Assembly: GCF_015690345.1 (NCBI RefSeq)
Contig: NZ_JADPUN010000111.1
Span: 1 to 43,187 of the forward strand
Length of the DNA stretch: 43,187 bases
DNA from: Plantactinospora alkalitolerans
GTDB lineage: Bacteria; Actinomycetota; Actinomycetes; Mycobacteriales; Micromonosporaceae
Reading direction: 5' to 3'
Both the position numbers and the translations under genes were made by a program. The notes under the pieces are model-generated. The model saw nothing but the letters and a program-made list of their open reading frames with translations, made no database searches and was not told where the DNA came from. Positions 8,692 to 17,273 of the stretch are shown here, one piece after another; the first letter of the stretch is position 1; each line of letters opens with the position of its first letter.

Positions 8692-9530
8692 GACGACCTC
8701 CTGTGGATCTGGTGGGTGGGCCGCAGCCGCAGGACGGCCACCTGGCTCTGCCCGGTACGCGGATCGGTGTCGCACAACACCACCGACCGGTACGTGGCGC
8801 TCCAGTCCTCGTGGTGACGGGCGAGGTCGAGCCAGACGCCGGTGCAGAACGGGCCCGGTGCGGTCCGGTGGATCGGCAGTCCGGTGCCGGTGAGTTCGCC
8901 GCCGTCGGCCCACGGCCCGGCGACGAGCAGGGTCGGGCCGGGCTCCAGACCCGCCGTCATCGAGGTGAGCAGGGTGCGAAGTGGGGTGCCACGGGGCGCC
9001 ATCCGGGTGCCGTGGAACTCGTACCGGCCGGCGCCGTCGAAGTAGAGCAGTGCGCCGGAGTTCGGCACCTTGTTGTCTTCGATGAACGGATCCGGATAGG
9101 CGTACGTGTTCTGTTCGCACACGAACAGGGCCAGGGTGTCGCACCGGCCCGACCGGGCGAAGGCGTCGGCCACCTTCAGGGCGGTGAACGGCGCCCGGAG
9201 CCCCTGCTCGGAGACGGCGAAACAGTGGCTCCGGCCGCCCAGCATGTAGTTGACCCGCTGGGCCACGTGCTTGAGCGCGATCATGTCCGGCAGGCCGAAC
9301 GCGAAGATGAGCAGATCGGGGCTGGTCAGCGGGATCGGCAGCGCCCGGATCAGGCTGTCGGCGAGTTCGGTGAACCCGATGTTCGCGCCCTGTCGAAGCC
9401 GCCCCTCGTCGCGTCCGATGCCGAACCGGACGAGCAGGTCGCGTTCGAAGATCGCGCAGTCGGCATCCGGCCGGTACGGGACGGGGTCCGGCTCCAGGAC
9501 CAGCGCCGCGGAGGACAGTGACAGCGGCAT
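8688..9530 (-). CDS. KAS III-like protein lacking the catalytic Cys
   Basis: 280 aa, shorter than the ~310-340 of KAS III enzymes. The thiolase-fold pattern is visible: FGLPDMIALKHVAQRVNYML, then FAVSEQGLRAPFTALKVADA, aligning with the nucleophile segment of KAS III. The Cys position (~109-110) is Gln/Gly. No PH-x-x-N histidine motif is seen in the C-terminal half. It is probably catalytically silent as a synthase. Known precedent is PqsB, a short KAS III-like subunit without active Cys that pairs with active PqsC. I infer a similar pairing with the KAS III at 12448-13392. It starts 5 bases after the ACP stop and overlaps the next gene by 4. Confidence 0.65.
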   Translation of the reverse strand: MPLSLSSAALVLEPDPVPYRPDADCAIFERDLLVRFGIGRDEGRLRQGANIGFTELADSLIRALPIPLTSPDLLIFAFGLPDMIALKHVAQRVNYMLGGRSHCFAVSEQGLRAPFTALKVADAFARSGRCDTLALFVCEQNTYAYPDPFIEDNKVPNSGALLYFDGAGRYEFHGTRMAPRGTPLRTLLTSMTAGLEPGPTLLVAGPWADGGELTGTGLPIHRTAPGPFCTGVWLDLARHHEDWSATYRSVVLCDTDPRTGQSQVAVLRLRPTHQIHRRSS

Positions 9531-9535
9531 GGGAA

Positions 9536-9793
9536 TCAGGCGTCGTCGTTCAGGTTGGCCGACACGTAGGTGGCGAGCGTCTCCAGCGACGTGAAGTCGG
9601 ACATCTCCAGGTTCTCCGGGTCGACCTCGATCCCGACCGTGTCCTCGAGCGCCATCAACAGTTCCAGGATCGACGTGGAGTCCAGGTGCAGGTCCTCGAA
9701 GAGCCGGGTCTGGCTGGGCAGGTCCGACACCGGTCGCTGGAGTACGTCGCTCAGCGCCTGCTCGATGCCCGCGATGATCTTACCTTGATCCAT
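9536..9793 (-). CDS. Acyl carrier protein
   Basis: 85 aa, acidic, all-helical pattern. The phosphopantetheine site is Ser39 in the motif LHLDSTSILELL (consensus D-S-x-x-x-x-E). It overlaps the end of the decarboxylase gene by 14 bases. Being encoded between a PLP decarboxylase with ATP-grasp partner and a KAS III-like protein, it is the likely carrier on which the pathway runs, as BtrI is in butirosin biosynthesis. Its own activating enzyme AcpS is the last gene of the operon. A role in ordinary fatty-acid synthesis is unlikely from the context. Confidence 0.93.
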   Translation of the reverse strand: MDQGKIIAGIEQALSDVLQRPVSDLPSQTRLFEDLHLDSTSILELLMALEDTVGIEVDPENLEMSDFTSLETLATYVSANLNDDA

Positions 9794-11069
9794 GACTGGT
9801 CCTTCCTGGAGCGGCGCTGGTCGCCGGGACGGGGAGTGGTATCAGACGTTGCGACCGGAGCAGGTCGTCGACGGTGTCGCGGTGCCGGATCAGGTGTGCC
9901 TCGCCGTCGAGCAGGAGCACCTCGGCCGGGTGACCGTGGCTGAGGAACAGCACCGGTGAGGCGCTGGGGCCGTACGCGCCGGATCGGGCCACTCCGAGCA
10001 GGTCGCCGGGCCGGACCTCGGGCAGTCGGACCCGCTTGCCGACCACGTCGTTGGGGGTGCAGAGCGGGCCGGTGACCGTGTACGTCTCCTCGGCCGGCTC
10101 GTCGGGCCGGCTGAGCGACCGGATCGGGAAGTTGCGCTTGACGAAGCTGCCGATACCGACGGCGGCCATGTGGTGGTTGGTGCCGCCGTCGGCCACCACG
10201 AACCACTCGCCCTTGGACCGCTTCACGTAGCGGGCCCGCACCACGTAGGTGCCGCACCAGCCCACCAGGTAACGCCCCAGCTCGGTGATGATCCGGGTGC
10301 CCGGATGGCGTTCGAGGAACGCCGAGACCGCCTGGTTGACGCCGTCGACGGCCTCGTCGCCGTCGAGGTCGGTCTCGTTGTCGAAGTACGGCACGCCCCA
10401 TCCGCCGCCGATGTCGACGACCTCCAGCGGTATGTCGAGGATCCCGGCGATCGCCTCGGCCGTGCCGAGAATGCCCCGGGTGTTGTGCAGCACCGTGGAC
10501 GCGTCGAGGATGCGGGTGCCGAGGTAGGCGTGGATCCCGACGACGCGTACCCGGCGCAGGCCCGTGAGCGCGGCCGGGCGGTCGCGCAGGATCTCCTCGT
10601 CGATGCCGAACTGGCGCGGCTTGCCGCCCATCGACAGCCGGGAGCCGTGGGTGTCGAAGTCGGGGTTGATCCGCAGCACGACCCGCATGCCGTCGGCGAT
10701 CTCCATGGCGTCGAGCGCCAGTACCTCGTCGAGCGATTCGCAGACCACGGCGTGGATGCCGCGTTCGCAACAGGCCCGGAGTTCGGCGGCCGACTTGCCG
10801 GGGCCGAGGAAGATGACGTCGGCCGGGTCGACACCGGCCCGTTCGGCCGTGACCAGTTCGGCCATCGAGGAGACCTCGATGCCCGCGCCGAGGGCGCCGA
10901 ACAGTCCGCAGATGCTGATGTTCGGGTTCGCCTTGACGGAGTAGAAGACGTCGACGTCGGGATGCAGCCGGCTCCGCAGCGACTCGTACCGCTGGCGGAG
11001 CAGGTCACCGTCGTAGACGTAGACCGGGGTGCCGAACCTGTCGGCCACCTCGGCATAGCGTTCGGTCAT
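9780..11069 (-). CDS. Fold-III PLP-dependent decarboxylase, probably acting on an ACP-bound amino acid (BtrK-like)
   Basis: 429 aa. Start ATG at 11069 overlaps the ATP-grasp stop as TGATG. It belongs to the alanine racemase/ornithine-DAP decarboxylase fold. The PLP Lys is K46 in YSVKANPN. The phosphate loop is GGGWG (~221-225), and ELGR (~263-266) stands where EPGR is usual. The active Cys is ~337 in GPLCTPND, followed by GAYG at ~364. The GPLCTP form, rather than GPTCDSxD of free DAP decarboxylases, is also seen in decarboxylases associated with acyl-carrier systems. By analogy with BtrK it would remove the alpha-carboxylate from an aminoacyl-ACP. Substrate identity (Glu, Asp or other) is inference. 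Confidence 0.85.
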   Translation of the reverse strand: MTERYAEVADRFGTPVYVYDGDLLRQRYESLRSRLHPDVDVFYSVKANPNISICGLFGALGAGIEVSSMAELVTAERAGVDPADVIFLGPGKSAAELRACCERGIHAVVCESLDEVLALDAMEIADGMRVVLRINPDFDTHGSRLSMGGKPRQFGIDEEILRDRPAALTGLRRVRVVGIHAYLGTRILDASTVLHNTRGILGTAEAIAGILDIPLEVVDIGGGWGVPYFDNETDLDGDEAVDGVNQAVSAFLERHPGTRIITELGRYLVGWCGTYVVRARYVKRSKGEWFVVADGGTNHHMAAVGIGSFVKRNFPIRSLSRPDEPAEETYTVTGPLCTPNDVVGKRVRLPEVRPGDLLGVARSGAYGPSASPVLFLSHGHPAEVLLLDGEAHLIRHRDTVDDLLRSQRLIPLPVPATSAAPGRTSHGSR

Positions 11070-12433
11070 CAGTGCTCCCGGGGTGCGAGGTGTGCGAGTG
11101 CGGCGCGTGCGGCGTCGTCCAGCGCCGTCAGACCGGCCTGGTCCTCGGCGACGAGCAGGGCGTACAGCCGGCCGTCGAAGGGCGGTGGCCGGTCGGCGTC
11201 GGCGTTGACCGTGCCGAAGCAGGTGATGATGAAGCGTTCGGGGCCGTCGCGGTGCAGGACCGGGGCGAGCGCTCCGGCGAGTTCGTCGAAGCCGACCGGT
11301 GCGGGAAGCCGCAGCGGATAGTGCCGGGCGAACGCCACGAGACCCGGAGGCTGGCAGTGCTCGGTCACGCTGCCCTGGTAGCTCGACATGTTCAGCCGGG
11401 CGTTGATCTCGAGTACGGGGTACAGCACGTCGGCGGTGGTGAGGATCGCGTCCACGCCGACGATGCCGGTGTAGCCGTCGTCGTACAGCCGCCCGCCGAC
11501 GAGTTCGGCGGCGTGTTCCAGTTCGGCGCGCTGCCCGGCGGTCAGCGCCACCGGCATCAGGTGTCCCTTGTGTACGCCGTTCTCGGTGATCGCCCGCTTG
11601 ACGAAGTCGAGTGTGATCCCGCCGTCGCCGGCCACCGTGAGCTGGTAGTTGAGGTCGTGGCTCTTGTCCTGCCACTCCTCCACGACCACGTGCAGCCGGT
11701 CGTCGCCGGTGCGCTCGGCCCGGCGGTCGACCATCCGGAGCAACCGGTCCGCCGTCTCCGGGCGGTCCAGCAGCAGCAGGCCCTTGCCGGACACCCCGTA
11801 GGCGTCCTTCACCACCATCCGGGTGCCGCCGGTGAGCGCCGGCCGACGGCGCCGCAGCACCGCCGCGAGTTCGTCGCGACTCTCACAGCAGTCCCCGGGG
11901 ATGCCGCGCAGCCCTACCGCCGCCGTCAGCCGCCGACCGTAGATCTTGCTGTTGACCCGGGCGAAGGTGGCCGCGTCGGGCACCGCGAGCGGCAGGCCGC
12001 AGCGGTCGGTGAGCTTCTGTTCCAGCACCGTCGTACCCATCGGCAGCAGGTGCGCACCCTCGGCGCCCAGGGCGGACAGTTGCCGGAGCAGTTCCGGCGA
12101 GTCGAGCACGTCCTCCGTGGTCGACCGGTCGGGGCGGACGTTCTCCGGGACGAGCACGCTGGGCACCGGCAGGCCCAGCCCGGACAGGTACTCCCGGTAC
12201 CCCGGGTCGAGGGGATGCTTGAGGATCAGTACGTCGTCCGCACCGGCCAGCAGGACACCCAGTTCCTCCATCCGGCCCACCACCGAGGTCGGCGCGGAGA
12301 AGCGCGGCGCGGGCAGTCCGACGTACCCCTCGGCCCACCAGTTCTCGGCCTCGAAGTTGCAGACGAAGACCAGGCGTCCGGCCGGTGTTCCGAGCAACTT
12401 GCTCTTGAGCGTACGCAGATAGCTCGTGTCCAT
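11069..12433 (-). CDS. ATP-grasp ligase, probable amino acid:ACP ligase (BtrJ-like)
   Basis: 454 aa. ATP-grasp signatures: the glycine-rich loop RMVVKDAYGVSGKG (Lys ~209), adenine-side residues VVVEEW (~250-254), and the Mg-binding segment PVLEINARLNMSSYQGS (E343, N345). The N-terminal ~150 residues form a Rossmann-like pre-ATP-grasp domain. The family activates a carboxylate as acyl phosphate and joins it to a nucleophile. With a carrier protein and fold-III decarboxylase directly downstream, the best analogue is BtrJ, which loads glutamate on BtrI. No adenylation domain is present in this operon, so this enzyme is the obvious loading step. A peptide or amide ligase role is the main alternative. 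Confidence 0.82.
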   Translation of the reverse strand: MDTSYLRTLKSKLLGTPAGRLVFVCNFEAENWWAEGYVGLPAPRFSAPTSVVGRMEELGVLLAGADDVLILKHPLDPGYREYLSGLGLPVPSVLVPENVRPDRSTTEDVLDSPELLRQLSALGAEGAHLLPMGTTVLEQKLTDRCGLPLAVPDAATFARVNSKIYGRRLTAAVGLRGIPGDCCESRDELAAVLRRRRPALTGGTRMVVKDAYGVSGKGLLLLDRPETADRLLRMVDRRAERTGDDRLHVVVEEWQDKSHDLNYQLTVAGDGGITLDFVKRAITENGVHKGHLMPVALTAGQRAELEHAAELVGGRLYDDGYTGIVGVDAILTTADVLYPVLEINARLNMSSYQGSVTEHCQPPGLVAFARHYPLRLPAPVGFDELAGALAPVLHRDGPERFIITCFGTVNADADRPPPFDGRLYALLVAEDQAGLTALDDAARAALAHLAPREH

Positions 12434-12447
12434 CGTCCGTCCCCTCG

Positions 12448-13392
12448 TCAGTACTCGAGAACCATCGCGGCATAGGTCGCGCCAACCCCGACCGAGGTCA
12501 GGAGGTAGCGCTCACCCGGGACGAGCAGATTGCGGTCCCGCATCGTCGCCAGATTCAGGAACGGATCGGAACAGTAGGTGTGGCTGTAGCGGGAGATGTT
12601 GTCGAGAAACACTTTGTTCCGATCGAGACCGACCTTCGCGCACAACCGCAGCCAGAGCGTCCGGTTGACGTTGTGCGGGACCACCATCGCGATGTCGGAG
12701 ATATCCAGGTCGGCTCGGCGCAACGCCTCCTCGATCATTTCCCACAGATACACGTTGTACGTGTCGTCGAATTCGCGCTGCCGCTCGACGGTCATCCGGA
12801 ACCCGTCCGCGAACTCCCCGGCGGTCCGGGCCGCGTAGGAGAGGATCCGGCTGCCCGGTCCGTCGATGCCGAGCAGGCACGCCGCGGACCCCTCCCCGGT
12901 GACCGACACGTTGAGCATGTACCGGACGAGGCCGGTGAACGGCTTCTCCCCGGTGATCACCAACGCCTGCGCGGTGCTGTCGCCGTCGGCGCGCAGCAGC
13001 TCACCGGCCACGTCCAGCGCGGCCAGGTTGCTCGCGCACATCTGGTGGGTCACCGCGAACGCGTCCGCCTCGGACAGGCCCAGCCGCTCCCGCAGCCGGT
13101 CGGCCGCGAAGACGTACGACGGGGTCAGGTCCGGAAACGTGTGCGCGTAGATCAGATACCTGATCCGTCCCGGATCGGGCACCGAGCGAAGGATCATCTC
13201 GGCCGGGGCGGCGAGCAGGTCGAACAGATCCAGGTCGGGATCCAGATGTATCCGGTCCAGTCCGCGGATCCGTCGGAACATCCGCGCCTGATTCCGGTTC
13301 AGCCCGTTCGCCTCGGCTATCTCCTCCACGGTCCACGACCGCTCCGGCGCGAACGCCTCGACGCGCAGCAGGGTCGTGACGTGGTCGGCCAC
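12448..13392 (-). CDS. KAS III-type condensing enzyme or acyltransferase with a Cys-His-His active site
   Basis: 314 aa from GTG at 13392, chosen because GGAGG lies 5 bases upstream; an upstream extension to 13557 has no ribosome site and no homology. The nucleophile is C119 in VTHQMCASNLAAL. The His is H240 in VVPHNVNRTL. The usual Asn (Y-G-N-T in FabH) is replaced by H271 in SRYSHTYCSDP. The C-terminal loop SVGVGATYAAMV is normal. KAS III enzymes condense acyl thioesters with malonyl-ACP, or in variants transfer an acyl group to an amine or alcohol. First gene of the minus operon and divergent from the C-domain gene. The Asn-to-His change leaves the reaction open. Confidence 0.85.
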   Translation of the reverse strand: MADHVTTLLRVEAFAPERSWTVEEIAEANGLNRNQARMFRRIRGLDRIHLDPDLDLFDLLAAPAEMILRSVPDPGRIRYLIYAHTFPDLTPSYVFAADRLRERLGLSEADAFAVTHQMCASNLAALDVAGELLRADGDSTAQALVITGEKPFTGLVRYMLNVSVTGEGSAACLLGIDGPGSRILSYAARTAGEFADGFRMTVERQREFDDTYNVYLWEMIEEALRRADLDISDIAMVVPHNVNRTLWLRLCAKVGLDRNKVFLDNISRYSHTYCSDPFLNLATMRDRNLLVPGERYLLTSVGVGATYAAMVLEY

Positions 13393-13677
13393 TGATTCCT
13401 CCAAGTTGGCGGTCCCGCCATTTGGGCGCTGGTCGGCGTTGGGACTCTGGTCGGCCACGACGCTCGGCGTGCGGCGATGCCAGATTATGCGTGAGATCCC
13501 CTCGGCGGAACTGGGGATTCCCCTACGTTCTATGATGTTCGTCAATACATAAAGCATCGGGCTTACCCGATTGTGGGAGCCTCAGAATTCGCCTAGCGTC
13601 GCCGACAGCCGCCTGGCCAGTCGACGTACCCCAGGTCCGATCGACGCGGCGACTCCCGGTTCCCTGAGGAGACAGCA
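13393..13677. promoter_or_regulatory. Divergent promoter region of the two biosynthetic operons
   Basis: A 285 bp non-coding gap between the KAS III operon (minus) and the condensation-domain operon (plus). Two small palindromes are visible: GGGGATTCCCC at 13512-13522, and ATCGGG-CTTA-CCCGAT at 13556-13571. They are candidate operator sites for a cluster regulator. The second lies ~107 bases upstream of the C-domain start. A GAGGAGACA ribosome site precedes ATG at 13678. No strong -35/-10 pair stands out. Confidence 0.4.
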
Positions 13678-15573
13678 ATGGGAATACGACCTATTGACCT
13701 TTTCCCGCCACCTGTCGTCGGACAGCGAACGTCGACCGTCGAGCTGCGCCGGGTGGACAGGCGGTACGTGAAGGTCACCGGCGTCCGGGGCGGCGAGGGA
13801 CCACTGACCGTCGGGCACCTCGCCATGCTCAAGTGGATCCGCGAGGAGAAGCCGTACGGCCGCTGGGCGGCCGCGCCACTGGAACTGCCCGACGGCGCAG
13901 GCGTCGACGACGTCGTGGCGGCGCTCGGCGTCCTCGTCGCCCGGCACGAGGGTCTGCGTACCCAGTTCACCGGCGGAGGGGTGCCCGTCCAGCGGGTACT
14001 GCAGACCTGCGAGTTGCCCCTGGACGTGTACGAGCACGACGGTGCGGACCCCGCCGCACTGATCGAGGAGCTGTTCCACCGACTGCGGGACGGGGAGTTC
14101 GACCTGGCCGAGGAGCTGCCGTTGCGGGCCGCGGTGGCCGTCCACGACGGTGTGCTCACCACGGGCGCCGTGGTGTACTCGCACGTCGTCGTCGACCTGA
14201 TGAGCGCGGAACTGCTCGGCCGCCAGTTCACCGAACTCGCCGCCGATCCCGCCCGCCGGAACGTCGGCCCACCCCTGCACCAGCCCCTGGACCAGGCCAC
14301 GTACGAGCGGTCGCCCGCCGGGCAGCGCCGGCTCGACACCGCCGTCGAGTACTGGGGGCGCCACCTGCGACAGCTGCCGCAGTGCACCTGGGCGACGCCG
14401 CGATCGGCGCAGCCGGCCGCCGGCGCCACCTCCGGCTGGCTGTGGTCCCGTGCCGGCGCCCTGGCCCTGCCGCACATCACGGCCCGGATCGGAGCCAGCG
14501 AGTCGATGGCCGTGCTCGCGGCGATCTGCGCGGTGCTGGCCCGGCGCACCGGTCTGCCGCGCTTCCCGTTGCCGACGCTGGCCAGCAACCGGACCGAGCG
14601 CCGGCTCCGGGGCTACATCGGTCCGCTGGCCGCGGACAGCCTGGTGCCGATCGACGCCAGCGCCGATACCTACGACGAGCAGGTGCGGCGGGTGGGCACC
14701 GCGGTGCTGCGGGCTGGCCGGCAGGCAATGGTCGACGATGCCAAGCGGGCCCGGCTCATCGATCGGATCCACCACGAGCGCGGTAGCTGGTTCGGCCGGG
14801 ACACCACGTTCAACGACGCCAGCACGTTCAACGACGCCAACACGCCCGACGGCAACACGTTCAACGACGCCAGCACGCTCGACGGCAACGCGGAGACGCT
14901 CGGCAACGCCAGCACGCTCGACGGCAACGTGGGGACGTCGTCCGGTTCTCCGGATCCGGCCGCCGGAGAACCGGCATCCTCGACCGACCCGGCCGAGGTC
15001 CGGCGGGCGCTTCCCGAGAGCCGGGTGTGGTGGCAGGACTGGCCACCCATCTCACCGCTGCTCGCGTTCCGTCTCATGCAGAAACGGGGCGAGCTGGTGC
15101 TCGGTGCCATCGGCCACGACCGGAACCGGATACCTCCGGCGGAGATCGAGTCCCTGCTACGCGGGATCGAGCAGGTGCTGGTCGCCGCGGCCGAGGGGAA
15201 CTTCGCGCTGTCCCGGGTCGGCGAGTTGACCGGCATCGAGCCGATGGACCGGGGCGACGGATGGCGGCTGGTCGACTCCAGTTGGGTCGAGCTGGCCGAG
15301 GCCCAGCGACTGCTCGACGAGACGCTCGACGCGTCGGTGAAGCGGGTGTTCGCGGTGCCGGAGGACAACGGGTTCCGGCTGGTGGCGTACCTGGTCGGCG
15401 GCTCGGTCCGGACACCGGAACAGGCCCACGCGGCCTGCGTGGCCGCGATGCCGGGCCGCCGTACCGCAATGACGCCGCACCGGTACGTGATCTGCGCCGA
15501 CCCGCCCGCCGACCCGTCCGACCCGCAGGCGTGGGCGCACCAACCCGTACTGACCGCTGGCGACGGCCGATGA
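13678..15573 (+). CDS. Free-standing condensation-domain protein
   Basis: 631 aa. Residues ~45-540 resemble an NRPS condensation domain. LTVGHLAMLKW opens the domain. The active motif is YSHVVVDLMS (S168, H169, D173), a variant of HHxxxDG that keeps the second His and the Asp. Later motifs are VEYWGRHLRQLP (~224) and a latch-like segment near 300-325. No adenylation, PCP or thioesterase domain is fused. Residues ~376-417 are an Asn/Asp/Thr repeat insertion. The C-terminal ~90 residues (545-631) are unassigned. I infer that it forms an amide or ester from the operon's ACP-bound acyl group. First gene of the plus operon, with an ATGA overlap into the ABC ATPase. Confidence 0.75.
   Translation: MGIRPIDLFPPPVVGQRTSTVELRRVDRRYVKVTGVRGGEGPLTVGHLAMLKWIREEKPYGRWAAAPLELPDGAGVDDVVAALGVLVARHEGLRTQFTGGGVPVQRVLQTCELPLDVYEHDGADPAALIEELFHRLRDGEFDLAEELPLRAAVAVHDGVLTTGAVVYSHVVVDLMSAELLGRQFTELAADPARRNVGPPLHQPLDQATYERSPAGQRRLDTAVEYWGRHLRQLPQCTWATPRSAQPAAGATSGWLWSRAGALALPHITARIGASESMAVLAAICAVLARRTGLPRFPLPTLASNRTERRLRGYIGPLAADSLVPIDASADTYDEQVRRVGTAVLRAGRQAMVDDAKRARLIDRIHHERGSWFGRDTTFNDASTFNDANTPDGNTFNDASTLDGNAETLGNASTLDGNVGTSSGSPDPAAGEPASSTDPAEVRRALPESRVWWQDWPPISPLLAFRLMQKRGELVLGAIGHDRNRIPPAEIESLLRGIEQVLVAAAEGNFALSRVGELTGIEPMDRGDGWRLVDSSWVELAEAQRLLDETLDASVKRVFAVPEDNGFRLVAYLVGGSVRTPEQAHAACVAAMPGRRTAMTPHRYVICADPPADPSDPQAWAHQPVLTAGDGR
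14803..14934 (+). repeat. In-frame tandem repeat encoding an Asn/Asp/Thr-rich insertion
   Basis: About seven imperfect units of 15-21 bases give the peptide pattern TFNDAS/NTPDGN/TLDGN within the condensation-domain protein. The DNA units share ACGTTCAACGACGCCAGC or ACGCTCGACGGCAAC. The reading frame is kept throughout, which suggests repeat slippage in a tolerated surface loop. Confidence 0.8.
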
Positions 15574-16439
15574 GTGGCGGCCCGGCCGGCGATTCCGCGA
15601 TCGTCGTGTCCGACCTGCGCAAGTCGTACCGGGGGCGGCCCGCAGTGGCCGGGATCGACCTGGTGATTCCGCGCGGTGAGGTCTTCTCCCTGCTCGGGCC
15701 GAACGGTGCCGGCAAGACCACCACCGTGGAGATCCTCGAAGGTCATCGACGCCGGGACTCGGGCGACGTACGCGTGCTCGGCGTCGACCCGGCGCTCGGC
15801 CGGGCGGCCTGGAAGGCCCGGATCGGCATCGTGTTGCAGCGTTCCGACGACCTGACCCAGGCCGGTGCGCTGACGGTCCGCGACTGGGCCCGCGCGATGG
15901 CGGCGTGCTTTCCGAACTCCCGGGATCCGGACGAGGTGATCGAACTGGTCGGCCTGGCCGACCGGCGCAACGCCCGCGCGGCGCACCTGTCCGGGGGGCA
16001 GCGCCGCCGGCTCGATGTCGCGCTCGGCATCATCGGCCGACCGGAGCTGCTGTTCCTGGACGAGCCGACGACCGGGTTCGACCCCGAGGCACGACGCCGG
16101 TTCTGGGACCTGATCGCCGACCTCGCGCGCTCCGGTACCACCATCCTGCTCACCACCCACTACCTGGAGGAGGCCGAGCACCTCGCCGACCGGGTCGCGG
16201 TGATCGTCGACGGCCGGATCATGGAGGTCGGCCCGCCGCAGACCCTCGGTGGCCGGGCCACCGCCGCCGCCACGGTCCGCTGGCTCAGCCCCGACGGACC
16301 GCGCAGCGTACAGACGTGTACGCCCGCCGCGCTGGTCACCGATCTGGCCGCCCGGTTCGGCCAGGACGTTCCGGGCCTGGCCGTCGAGCGGCCCAGCCTC
16401 GAAGAGGTCTACCTGCGGATGATCGGAGCACCGGCGTGA
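15570..16439 (+). CDS. ABC transporter ATP-binding protein (ABC-2 type exporter)
   Basis: 289 aa; the ATG at 15570 overlaps the preceding stop (ATGA). A complete nucleotide-binding domain is present: Walker A GPNGAGKTTT (~45), Q-loop VLQRSDD, signature LSGGQRRRLDVAL, Walker B LLFLDEPTTGFD and H-loop LLTTHYLEEAE. It has the DrrA-like form typical of drug and natural-product exporters, with a C-terminal domain of ~70 residues. GTGA overlap with the permease gene shows they are made together. Its position between the condensation and carbamoyltransferase genes makes export of the cluster product, or self-resistance, the likely role. Confidence 0.95.
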   Translation: MSGGPAGDSAIVVSDLRKSYRGRPAVAGIDLVIPRGEVFSLLGPNGAGKTTTVEILEGHRRRDSGDVRVLGVDPALGRAAWKARIGIVLQRSDDLTQAGALTVRDWARAMAACFPNSRDPDEVIELVGLADRRNARAAHLSGGQRRRLDVALGIIGRPELLFLDEPTTGFDPEARRRFWDLIADLARSGTTILLTTHYLEEAEHLADRVAVIVDGRIMEVGPPQTLGGRATAAATVRWLSPDGPRSVQTCTPAALVTDLAARFGQDVPGLAVERPSLEEVYLRMIGAPA

Positions 16440-17260
16440 ACGCCGCCGCGACGCTCGTACGGGCGCCCGCGCTCCTGGCGGTCACCCGGGCCCGGGCCAG
16501 GGTGGAGTTCCTGGTGTTCATCCGGGAATGGATCTCGGTGGTCTTCACCTTCATCTTCCCGGTCCTGCTGCTGATCATCCTCGGATCGATCTTCCATGGT
16601 CAGCGGCTGCCGGGCGACGTCGACCTCGCCCAGTACTTCGTGGCCGGCATGATCGGCGCCGGACTGTTCGGCGTCAGCTTCCAGAACGTCGCCATCGCGA
16701 TCCCGATCGAACGGGACATCGGCACGCTGAAGCGGTTGGCCGGTACGCCGATGCCGAGATCCGCGTACTTCCTCGGCAAGATGCTGATGGTCGCGTTCGT
16801 CGCGCTGGCCCAGAACGTGCTGCTGCTCGGCATCGGTTCGGCCTTCTTCGGCCTGGACCTGCCGGACACCGTCGGACGGTGGATCACCTACCTCTGGGTC
16901 ATCGTGCTGGGCATCGCCTCGTGCACCATGCTGGGCATCGCCGCGAGCGGGTTCGTCCGCAACGGCCGGACCGCCCCGGCCATCATGTCGCCGATCGCAA
17001 TCGTGCTCCAGTTCATCTCCGGCGTGTACTTCGTCTTCGCCACCCTGCCGAACTGGATGCAGACGGTGGCGGCCATCTTCCCGCTCAAGTGGATCGCCCA
17101 GGGCATGCGGTCGGTGTTCCTCCCCGACGGATACCAGGCCCAGGAGCCGGCCGGAAGCTGGGAACTCGACCGGGTCGCGCTGGTCCTCGCCGCCTGGTGC
17201 GTGCTCGCCTTCCTGGTCGCCGTACGCACCTTCCGCTGGCGCGCCCGGACCGACGACTGA
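16436..17260 (+). CDS. ABC-2 type transporter permease
   Basis: 274 aa from GTG at 16436, overlapping the ATPase stop. About six hydrophobic segments are visible, beginning with VVFTFIFPVLLLIILGSIF, with ABC-2 motifs around ERDIGTLKRLAGTPMPR and SGVYFVFATLPNWMQ. It is the membrane partner of the DrrA-like ATPase and is expected to form a homodimeric exporter in the plasma membrane. The gene ends 13 bases before the carbamoyltransferase start, within the same operon. Confidence 0.93.
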   Translation: MNAAATLVRAPALLAVTRARARVEFLVFIREWISVVFTFIFPVLLLIILGSIFHGQRLPGDVDLAQYFVAGMIGAGLFGVSFQNVAIAIPIERDIGTLKRLAGTPMPRSAYFLGKMLMVAFVALAQNVLLLGIGSAFFGLDLPDTVGRWITYLWVIVLGIASCTMLGIAASGFVRNGRTAPAIMSPIAIVLQFISGVYFVFATLPNWMQTVAAIFPLKWIAQGMRSVFLPDGYQAQEPAGSWELDRVALVLAAWCVLAFLVAVRTFRWRARTDD

Positions 17261-17273
17261 AGGAGACAGACCG

